Source of the DNA: Rhodanobacteraceae bacterium ZG21-1 | GTDB taxonomy: Bacteria; Pseudomonadota; Gammaproteobacteria; Xanthomonadales; Rhodanobacteraceae | Length of the DNA stretch: 64,000 nucleotides | NCBI GenBank assembly: GCA_021390615.1 | Contig: JAJEJU010000023.1 | Coordinates: 248,001-312,000 of the forward strand | Direction: 5' to 3' | Part shown: positions 57,790-64,000 of the stretch, in pieces | Position numbering within the stretch: position 1 is the stretch's first letter | Layout: each line of letters opens with the position of its first letter | Translations under genes and position numbers: made by a program | Notes under the pieces: model-generated | The model's input: only the letters and a program-made list of their open reading frames with translations | Database searches by the model: none | Told to the model about the DNA's origin: nothing

Positions 57790-58806
57790 TCAGAGTCCGT
57801 TCGGACGCGACGCCGGCCCGGGCTGCACCGTGATGGTGGCGGTCATGCCCGCCGCCAGCAGGACGTCGGCCGGCAGTTTCGAGGTGTCGATGGCGATGCG
57901 CACCGGCACGCGTTGCGCCAGCCGCACCCAGTTGAAGGTGGGATTGACCTCGGACAGCAGGTCGGCGCCGGTGGGATTGTCGGCGTCGGTGATGCCGCGC
58001 GCCATGCCGGTGACGGTGCCGGCGAGATGGCGGCCGCCGCTGAGCAGGCGCACGTCCACCGGGTCGCCCACGTGCAGCTGCGGCAGCTTGGTTTCCTCGA
58101 AATAACCGTAGATGTAGTAGCTGTGGCTGTCGATCAGCGCCAGCCGCGGACTGCCCACGCTGGCGTAGTCGCCCACCCGCACCATCAGGTTGGTGACGTA
58201 GCCGTCCACCGGCGCGCGTACCTCGGTGCGCGCCAGGTCGAGGTGCGCCTTGTCCAGCGCCACCTGCGCCTGCGCGATCGCCGCCAGCGCCTGCTCATGC
58301 GCGGCCTGCGCCTGCTCGCCGCCGGCCTGCGCCTGCAGCCAGCCGGCACGCGCAGAATGCGCAGTGGCGGCGGCATTGCTGCGGTCTTCGACCGAGATCA
58401 CGTCGCCGACGCGCTGGCGGCGCTGCGCCTGCTCGGCGTACATGTCGTAGGTCGCCTTGCGCTGCGCGGTGCCGGCCTGCGCCGCGTCGATGCTGGCGCC
58501 GGCCGCGCGCGCGTTGGCCTGGGCCGCGCGCAGATTGGCCTCGGCCTGGGCCACCGCGTAGCGGTAGCGGTCCGGGTCCACGGTGAACAGCAGCTCGCCC
58601 TTGTGCACCACCTGGTTGTCGATCACCGCGACCTGGGTCACCAGCCCGGACACGTCCGGCGCGATGCGCACCACGTCGGCGCGCACGCGGCCGTCGCGCG
58701 TCCACGGCGCATACAGATAGTGCTTCCACAGCAGATGGCCGAACACGGCGGCCAGCAGCACGACGGCGGCGGTGAGCAGGAAGCGGATCAGGGCGGCGGT
58801 TTTCAT
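57790..58806 (-). CDS. aaeA: HlyD-type efflux membrane-fusion protein, AaeA-like
   Basis: A 338-residue periplasmic adaptor. One N-terminal helix (RFLLTAAVVLLAAVFGHLLW) is followed by the biotinyl-lipoyl half (RADVVRIAPDVSGLVTQVAV, DNQVVHKGELLFTVDPDRY), a coiled coil at about 85-180, and the return strand LDLARTEVRAPVDGYVTNL. The C-terminal part has FEETKLPQLHVGDPVDVRL, typical of the AaeA/EmrA-like group. It works with the FUSC permease upstream and an outer-membrane channel not found here. It is last in the marR-aaeB-aaeX-aaeA unit. Confidence 0.9.
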   Translation of the reverse strand: MKTAALIRFLLTAAVVLLAAVFGHLLWKHYLYAPWTRDGRVRADVVRIAPDVSGLVTQVAVIDNQVVHKGELLFTVDPDRYRYAVAQAEANLRAAQANARAAGASIDAAQAGTAQRKATYDMYAEQAQRRQRVGDVISVEDRSNAAATAHSARAGWLQAQAGGEQAQAAHEQALAAIAQAQVALDKAHLDLARTEVRAPVDGYVTNLMVRVGDYASVGSPRLALIDSHSYYIYGYFEETKLPQLHVGDPVDVRLLSGGRHLAGTVTGMARGITDADNPTGADLLSEVNPTFNWVRLAQRVPVRIAIDTSKLPADVLLAAGMTATITVQPGPASRPNGL

Positions 58807-58815
58807 GATGAGGAC

Positions 58816-59016
58816 TCAGCGAAGCAGCAGAAGTCCGGCCAGGCCGAACACGCAGAAAAACAGGGCGACGCGCACCAGCGAGGGATGCCAGAAATAGCGG
58901 TACAGGCCGAGCCGGCCGAACACCGCGTCGATCAGCCACAGCACCAGCAGGCAGCCGAGGAACAGCGGCAGCAGGCCCGGCACCAGCACGTCTCCGATGG
59001 CGATCTCATGCGGCAT
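58816..59016 (-). CDS. aaeX: DUF1656 small membrane protein, AaeX-like
   Basis: A 66-residue protein with two helices: VPGLLPLFLGCLLVLWLIDAV and LVRVALFFCVFGLAGLLLL. It starts MPHEIAIGDVL, and FGLYRYFWHP is replaced by FGRLGLYRYFWHPSL, the DUF1656 signature. It overlaps the end of the FUSC gene by 11 bases and lies 9 bases before the adaptor gene, the order typical of aae operons. Confidence 0.9.
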   Translation of the reverse strand: MPHEIAIGDVLVPGLLPLFLGCLLVLWLIDAVFGRLGLYRYFWHPSLVRVALFFCVFGLAGLLLLR

Positions 59017-61117
59017 GGCTTGGCTCTCCGGTGTTCGGCATGTACGGGGCCAGCGCCGACTCGTCGTCGCGCAGGGCGCTGCGTAGTTGATGCAGGTGCA
59101 GGCGCGCCAGCGAGGAGGCCTGCTCGACCGACGGGCAGGCGTCGAGCGCGTGCTGCACGGCCCGGTCGGCTTCGCGCCAGCGCGCAACGTCCGGCGCCTG
59201 ATACAACCGCGCCACCGCCTGCACCGCGGCCGGTGCGGCTTCGCGCAGGGCCGCCGAGCCGTGGCCGGCGGCGAGGTCGCTGCGCAGCTCGATCAGTGCG
59301 CGGCCGCATTCGTGCACGCTCAGCGCCCAGGCCAGCAGTTCGTGCGCGTCGGCCGAACCTGGCTGGGTGTGCTCGACCACCTGCTGGAACAGGTCGCGGC
59401 TGATGCTCTCGAAGCGCCAGGTCAGGCCCGGCAGCGGCGCCCGCGCGGCCAGCACCACCTGTGCGCGCAGCTGCCGCGTCTGGCGCAGGCGCTGCCAGGC
59501 GCTGCCGGTAACGCCCGGCAGAAAGGCGAAGGCGACCCCGCTCATGCCGACGCCGAGGATCTGCGACAGGCCGTCGTTCAAGAAACGCACCGGGCTGTAA
59601 GTCATCGGGTTCTTCAGGCCCAGCATGTAGACGAAGCCGATCGCGTAGCCGGCGCCCACGCCGGGCAGGCTGGCGCGAGTGCTCAGGTAGGGCCCGAGCA
59701 GCAGCAGCGGCAGGCTGGCCGCGATCAGCATGACGAAGCCGTCGCTGCCCGGCAGCAGCCAGAAGGTGGTGACGAAGGCGCCGGCGATGCCGAGCACATA
59801 GCCAGCCAAGGTGTTGCCCGCCGACTGCAGCGGATGCGGCGCCGCCGCGAACAGGCCGCTGAAGATGGTCGCGATCAGCATCGCGCTGGCGCCGTACGGC
59901 CAGCTGCTGCCGATCCAGAACGCGCTCAGCGTCGCCATGGTCAGGAAAGTGCGCAGCACGGTGACCGCGGCGCCGACCAGATCGTTGCCACGCTGGAAGT
60001 GCACGCGCTCCACCGGCGTGCGCACGCGGCCTTCGCGCAGCTCCACCTCCAGCTGGGTGAACACGTGCAGCTCGTCGACGAAGCGCTGCAGCAGGGCGGC
60101 CCCGGTGTCGAAGTCCAGGCGCGCCTCGAGCGGCAGCGCCTCGCGCAGCGCCGCGGCCTGCGCGGGCACGCCGGCCGAGGCTTCCTCGAGCAGCGGCAGC
60201 AGGACGGTCGGCTCGTCCACGTTGCCGGTGGCCGGAGTCATCGCTGCGCCCACCGGCCGGTACAGCGCGATCAAGGCTGCCGCCGCCTCGCTGCTGCGGC
60301 GCTGCAGGCGGTTGATCAAGTGATGCAGCGACTGGAAGCTGGTGGAGGCGGCCATGTAGCGGCCGTTGAGGTAGCGCATCTGGCGGCTGCGCGCGCGCAC
60401 CTCGGGATCTTCGAAGATCACCGAGGCGCGCAGGTTCTCCAGCTGCACCGCGCTGCGCACGAAGCGCAGGTGCGCCTGCTCCATGTCGCCGCGCGCGATG
60501 GTGCCGTTCATGCTGCCGCGCACGAACTCGACGAATTGCGCGAACTGCTGGCGCGCGCCCTGGCGCAGCACGGTGCGCAGGCGCTCGGGAAACACCACGT
60601 CGCTGACCAGGCCGGCCACCACGATGCCGAGCATCACCTCGCTCACCCGCATCACCGCCGAATCGAAGGCGCCGAGCGGGTGGTTGATCACCGGCAGGGT
60701 GACGATGGCGGCGGTATAGCCGGCCAGCACGAAGCCGTAGGACATGAAGTTGCGGTACAGCATGGAGCCGCCCGCACACAGCGCCACCCACAGCGACAGG
60801 CTGAGCAGGAACAGTTCGCGCTCTTGCGGGAACAGCCCCATCAAGGCCAGCCCGAACACGCTGCCGGCCAGCGTGCCGAGCGCGCGGTAGAAGCTCTTGG
60901 CCAGCACCATGCCGCTGTGCGGATGCATCACGATGCCGACCGTGATCATCGTGGTGGCCGGCTGCTCCAGCTGCAGCCACATCGCCAGCCAGGCCGCCAG
61001 ATAGGCAGCGAGCACCGACTTGCCGACGAACAGCCACGCGCTGCCCTCGCCCGCGAGCGCGGCGCGCAGCTGCGACTGCCATCGCGGTGAACCGTCGGTT
61101 GCGGCCGCTGCCGTCAT
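59006..61117 (-). CDS. aaeB: FUSC-family aromatic acid efflux permease, AaeB-like
   Basis: A 703-residue inner-membrane permease with two blocks of about five or six helices (about 30-170 and 380-520), each followed by a soluble helical region. The first block reads FVGKSVLAAYLAAWLAMWLQLEQPATTMIT, and the second includes ATLSAFWIGSSWPYGASAM. This is the FUSC/AaeB pattern of pumps for aromatic carboxylic acids or related toxic compounds. The start at 61117 is four bases after the marR stop. It overlaps aaeX. Confidence 0.9.
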   Translation of the reverse strand: MTAAAATDGSPRWQSQLRAALAGEGSAWLFVGKSVLAAYLAAWLAMWLQLEQPATTMITVGIVMHPHSGMVLAKSFYRALGTLAGSVFGLALMGLFPQERELFLLSLSLWVALCAGGSMLYRNFMSYGFVLAGYTAAIVTLPVINHPLGAFDSAVMRVSEVMLGIVVAGLVSDVVFPERLRTVLRQGARQQFAQFVEFVRGSMNGTIARGDMEQAHLRFVRSAVQLENLRASVIFEDPEVRARSRQMRYLNGRYMAASTSFQSLHHLINRLQRRSSEAAAALIALYRPVGAAMTPATGNVDEPTVLLPLLEEASAGVPAQAAALREALPLEARLDFDTGAALLQRFVDELHVFTQLEVELREGRVRTPVERVHFQRGNDLVGAAVTVLRTFLTMATLSAFWIGSSWPYGASAMLIATIFSGLFAAAPHPLQSAGNTLAGYVLGIAGAFVTTFWLLPGSDGFVMLIAASLPLLLLGPYLSTRASLPGVGAGYAIGFVYMLGLKNPMTYSPVRFLNDGLSQILGVGMSGVAFAFLPGVTGSAWQRLRQTRQLRAQVVLAARAPLPGLTWRFESISRDLFQQVVEHTQPGSADAHELLAWALSVHECGRALIELRSDLAAGHGSAALREAAPAAVQAVARLYQAPDVARWREADRAVQHALDACPSVEQASSLARLHLHQLRSALRDDESALAPYMPNTGEPSHAA

Positions 61118-61121
61118 GCGC

Positions 61122-61616
61122 TCAGTCCCGTTCCAGGTGTTCGAGGAACTTCTTCAGCAGCCGCTCGAGCTGCGCCATCTCGGTGGCCTTCATCCCGGCG
61201 GTCTCGCGCAGCAGCAGCGCGCAGACATCCGGCAGGAACTGCTCGATCAGCTTCAGCCCGGCACGGCTCAGGGTCAGCGTCACCTTGCGCCGGTCGTCGT
61301 CGCTGCCGGTGCGCTCGATCAGCCCCTTCTCGCACAGATGGTTGGTCAGCCGGGTGATGTTGGCCGACTTCTCCCCTGCCGCATCCGCCAGCTGCGACGG
61401 ATGCAGCGTATACCCCTCGGTGCCGTACATCATCATCAGGATGTTGTATTCCGGATGATTGATGCCCCACGGCCGCAGCGCCGCGTTGGCGTCGTCGTGG
61501 ACGCGCTTGGAAATGTGCTTGACCAGGCGCACCAGCACCGCCGAATCGCGCGGGAAGGCCGGATGCCGCTGGCAGGTGATCGCCAGGCGCTGCTCGGTGG
61601 GAAGGAAGCTGCTCAT
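61122..61616 (-). CDS. MarR family transcriptional regulator
   Basis: A 164-residue winged-helix regulator. The DNA-binding part (about 55-115) reads YNILMMMYGTEGYTLHPSQL, then ADAAGEKSANITRLTNHLCE, and the wing is RTGSDDDRRKVTLTLS. It is the first gene of the aae-like unit, so it probably represses the operon until an aromatic ligand binds. An AT-rich region with palindromes lies just upstream. Confidence 0.92.
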   Translation of the reverse strand: MSSFLPTEQRLAITCQRHPAFPRDSAVLVRLVKHISKRVHDDANAALRPWGINHPEYNILMMMYGTEGYTLHPSQLADAAGEKSANITRLTNHLCEKGLIERTGSDDDRRKVTLTLSRAGLKLIEQFLPDVCALLLRETAGMKATEMAQLERLLKKFLEHLERD

Positions 61617-61637
61617 CGGAGTCTCGCCGCCATTTAG

Positions 61638-61668
61638 TACATAAATGTAATATCTACATGTGAATCAT
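61638..61668. promoter_or_regulatory. Candidate MarR operator/promoter of aae unit
   Basis: In an AT-rich patch, TACAT-AA-ATGTA (61638-61649) is a palindrome, and ACATGT (61656-61661) repeats the half-site. On the minus strand TTCACA and TGTACT 17 bases apart would overlap both. It lies about 20 bases before the marR start. Confidence 0.5.
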
Positions 61669-61716
61669 ATGCCGCCACGGCGGCGCTGGCAATCCGGCCG
61701 CGGCGAGCCCAAAGAA

Positions 61717-61737
61717 AAGGCGCCACGAGGGCGCCTT
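61717..61737 (-). terminator. Intrinsic terminator of the DUF4156 gene
   Basis: AAGGCGCC / GGCGCCTT stem with a 5-base loop, followed on the minus strand by TTCTTT. Located 23 bases past the stop. Confidence 0.85.
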
Positions 61738-61760
61738 GGCTTGAACGGGTTTGACCGGCA

Positions 61761-62177
61761 TCAGCCGCTGCGCACCGGGAAGGTCTCGGTGCCGCCGGCG
61801 GCCGGCGGCGCGTTGGGCGCAGGGCTGGACCCGCCCTGGCGCGGCGGCGGCGTGAAGCCATGCCCGCCGCACTGGTAGGCGCCCCAGGGCTGCGAGCCGT
61901 CGGCGGGTTCGGCCAGCGGGTGGATGGTGTCGGCGTGCATCTTGGCGGCCTGGTTGCGCGCCAGCACCTCGAGTTCGTCGCGCACCTTGATGTCGTTGCG
62001 GTCGAACGGGCCGACGTGGTCCATCACCGACACGGTGATCTTGCCCAGGTTGCGGCAGGCGGTGAGGTCGCCGTTCCAGGCGGTGCGCACGCTCTTGGCG
62101 CCGTCGTCCAGGGTAATGCCCCAGGCGCAGGCGCCCAGCAGCGCGACGGGAACGAGCAACAACAGGGTCTTGCGCAT
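61761..62177 (-). CDS. DUF4156-type lipoprotein
   Basis: A 138-residue lipoprotein (signal MRKTLLLLVPVALLGAC). The mature part begins AWGITLDDGAKSVRTAWNGDLTACRNLGKITVSVMDHVG, with VRDELEVLARNQAAKMHADTIHPL, which is the RcsF-like/DUF4156 pattern in which a Cys pair (here in TACRNLG and YQCGGHGF) forms a disulphide. A Pro/Gly-rich tail follows. GGAG precedes the ATG. It ends at a strong terminator. Confidence 0.8.
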   Translation of the reverse strand: MRKTLLLLVPVALLGACAWGITLDDGAKSVRTAWNGDLTACRNLGKITVSVMDHVGPFDRNDIKVRDELEVLARNQAAKMHADTIHPLAEPADGSQPWGAYQCGGHGFTPPPRQGGSSPAPNAPPAAGGTETFPVRSG

Positions 62178-62315
62178 GGAGAGCTCCGCGATGAAGACGA
62201 AACGGGCCGGACCGGTCCGCCCCCCATCCTAACCGAGGATGCGGCACGGCCCTAGGCCGGCAGCGCCGACGCTGCCGCGCCGGCGGGCCTTTCGTTCATG
62301 CTCCGGCAGATGCGG

Positions 62316-64000
62316 CTAGCGCACCGGCTTGCCGTCGGCGTCGATCACCTGCACCGCGCCGAGATTCAGCGCGCGCACCGGCTGCTCGATCTTCTTCAGG
62401 TCGCCCACGATCACCCAGGTCATCGACTCGGGGTGCACGATCTCCACGGCCGCTGCCTCGGCCGCGGCGGTGGAGATGCCCTCCAGCCGCGACTTCAGGG
62501 TCTGCACGTAGTCGTCGGGCCGGTCGTACAGCACGATGCCCTGCAGCGCGCCCAGCACGGCCGAGGTGGTCTCGTAGCTGCCCGGCAGGGCGCGGATGCG
62601 CTTGTCCTTGATCTTGGCGACCTCGGCGTCGGTCAGCGGGCGATCGCCGATCACCGCGCGTGCCTCCTTCAGCACCTCGGCCGCCGATTCGGCGGTCTTG
62701 TCGGTCTGTACCGGGGCGTAGAACAGGAACGGCCGCTGCGCCTGCGCATCCTGCAGGAAGCTGAAGGCGCCGTAGGCCCAGCGCTTGTCTTCGCGCAGGT
62801 TCATGTTGAGGCGCGAGGTGAAGGTGCCGCCGAGCGCGCCGTTGGCCGTCTGGATGGCCAGATGGTCGGGCGCGCGCGTCGACGGCGCCAGCAGGCCGGC
62901 CAGGATCAGCGACTGCGGCGCGTCCGGCCGGTCGATCAGGAACACCCGCGGCTTGGGCTGCGCCGCGACCTGGGCGATGTTCTTCTTCGGCAGCGCACTG
63001 TCCGGCGCTTTCCAGTCGCCGAACACGGCGTCCAGCTGCGGAATGATCCGGTCCAGCGCAGTGTCGCCGGCGACCAGGATCTTCACGTTGTCCGGGCGCA
63101 GCCAGTCGCGCTGGAAGGCCGCGAGATCGCCGGCGTCGAGCGCCTTGATGCCGGCCTCGGTGCCGCTGCCGGTGAACGGGATGCCGTAGGCGTGGCCCGG
63201 GCCGTACAGCAGCGGCGGCAGGGTACGCAGGGCGGTGCCGACCGGCTGGGTCTTCTCCTGTGCGATGCCGGCCAGCCACTGCCCGCGGATGCGCTCGATG
63301 TCGGCGGCGCCGAAGGCCGGGTTGCGCACCACGTCGGCGAACAGCGCCAGCGACGGCTCCAGCTGGTCATTGAGCGCGTTCAGCGAGGCGAAGCAGGTGT
63401 CCAGGTCGCAGCCCACGCCGGTGATCGCGCCCAGCCGCTGGCGGCGCTTGGCGATCTCCACCGAGTCGAGGTCCTTGGTGCTCTCGCCCATCAGCGCGGC
63501 GGTGAAGCTGGCGGTGCCGAGCTTGCGCCCCTGATCGGCGGCGAAGCCGCTGTCGAACACCAGCTGCACGTGGGTCACCGGGATGGTATGGCGCTCGGCG
63601 AGGATCACCTCGATGCCGTTCTTCAGCTTGCCGCGCTGCAGGCTGGGAAAGCTCAGCTCGGGGAACTGATTGACCGTGGGCACGCCCTGGCTGCGGTCGA
63701 CTTGGTGCGGACCCACGCTGTAGCTGCGCGCCGGCGGCGGCAGCGGCTGCGGACGGTCGCCGCCGGCCGGAAGACCGGCCACCGCGCGGTCTTCCGCGGC
63801 AGGATCGAAGCCCGGCCCGGCAGGCAGCACGGTCAGCAGATAGTCGCCCTTGCTCAGCCAGGCATCGGCAGCCTGCTTGACGCTGGCCACGCTGGCCGAG
63901 GCGATGCGCTGCAGGTCTTTCTGGTACGCGCCGGGATCGCCGCGATAGACCTGCCCCCGGGCCAGCAGGGCCGCTTTGCCGCCGACTTTCTCCAGGCCGC
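62316..64000 (-). CDS. M16 family peptidase, 5' part outside window
   Basis: The frame is open to the right edge, so the true start lies outside. The visible 561 residues begin GLEKVGGKAALLARGQVYRG and end the protein. The first about 60 residues close the N-terminal module. The following module (about 115-560: FPELSFPSLQRGKLKNGIEV, LVFDSGFAADQGRKLGTASF, REDKRWAYGAFSFLQDAQAQ) is an M16 unit. In this module the zinc motif HxxEH is replaced by LGTASF, as expected for the inactive half of two-module M16 zinc proteases. Function: periplasmic or cytosolic peptide degradation, not testable without the N-terminus. Confidence 0.9.
   Translation of the reverse strand, partial: GLEKVGGKAALLARGQVYRGDPGAYQKDLQRIASASVASVKQAADAWLSKGDYLLTVLPAGPGFDPAAEDRAVAGLPAGGDRPQPLPPPARSYSVGPHQVDRSQGVPTVNQFPELSFPSLQRGKLKNGIEVILAERHTIPVTHVQLVFDSGFAADQGRKLGTASFTAALMGESTKDLDSVEIAKRRQRLGAITGVGCDLDTCFASLNALNDQLEPSLALFADVVRNPAFGAADIERIRGQWLAGIAQEKTQPVGTALRTLPPLLYGPGHAYGIPFTGSGTEAGIKALDAGDLAAFQRDWLRPDNVKILVAGDTALDRIIPQLDAVFGDWKAPDSALPKKNIAQVAAQPKPRVFLIDRPDAPQSLILAGLLAPSTRAPDHLAIQTANGALGGTFTSRLNMNLREDKRWAYGAFSFLQDAQAQRPFLFYAPVQTDKTAESAAEVLKEARAVIGDRPLTDAEVAKIKDKRIRALPGSYETTSAVLGALQGIVLYDRPDDYVQTLKSRLEGISTAAAEAAAVEIVHPESMTWVIVGDLKKIEQPVRALNLGAVQVIDADGKPVR

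Noticed and set aside
62252..62276. Hairpin GGCAGCG/CGCTGCC after the M16 stop as terminator
   Set aside because: Only 7 base pairs and no T tract on the minus strand; too weak to call.

Overview
The window is GC-rich, densely coded chromosome from a gammaproteobacterium. The gene set (monomeric isocitrate dehydrogenase, RdgC, ZapE, TtcA, AcpH, PssA of the phospholipase-D type, MdtABC-type RND efflux) and the strong third-position GC bias suggest Xanthomonadales, most likely Rhodanobacteraceae (Dyella, Rhodanobacter or Frateuria relatives). That placement is inferred from protein content, since no rRNA lies in the window. I saw no tRNA, rRNA, CRISPR array, insertion sequence or prophage gene. 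The window cuts a gene at each end: an unknown exported protein on the left and an M16 peptidase on the right.

Layout. 1-6 kb: partial unknown gene, monomeric NADP isocitrate dehydrogenase, a glutathione S-transferase, and a lipoprotein/LysM pair. 6-14 kb: a minus-strand mdtABC-like RND efflux operon without an outer-membrane gene. 14-19 kb: cytochrome c, acpH, and a plus-strand run of alpha/beta hydrolase, secreted unknown and zapE. 19-24 kb: an XRE-like regulator divergent from a permuted NlpC/P60 hydrolase that overlaps a fatty-acid hydroxylase gene, then an M20 amidohydrolase and a DJ-1/PfpI protein. 24-26 kb: an acyl-CoA synthetase/hydrolase pair. 26.6-31 kb: the class I ribonucleotide reductase genes nrdA and nrdB behind an elaborate control region. 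31-34 kb: a LuxR-HTH/glyoxalase fusion, a DUF2076 protein and an SPFH lipoprotein pair. 34-40 kb: a BlaI/M56 sensor pair with two MacB/FtsX-type permeases and a divergent secreted metalloprotease. 40-48 kb: proline iminopeptidase, a sirtuin without zinc cysteines, an aspartic-protease-like protein, an M1 aminopeptidase and other housekeeping enzymes. 48-54 kb: rdgC, aminotransferase and ttcA, then small conserved genes and a WG-repeat lipoprotein. 54-62 kb: an ECF sigma operon with a pssA-type gene, then a MarR-controlled Aae-type efflux operon. The last 2 kb hold a DUF4156 lipoprotein and the cut M16 peptidase.

The strongest regulatory signal is upstream of nrdA. Two DnaA-box-like sites, an NrdR-box-like palindrome, a sigma70-type promoter and a cobalamin riboswitch lie in that order before the gene. 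This predicts that the B12-independent reductase is shut down when cobalamin is plentiful and that a B12-dependent class II enzyme is encoded elsewhere in the genome. Further candidates are the operator array at 19.66-19.73 kb, the BlaI operators with the adjoining protease and permease cluster, the tandem-duplication minicistron before the ECF sigma gene, and the hairpin-bearing small ORF between nrdA and nrdB.
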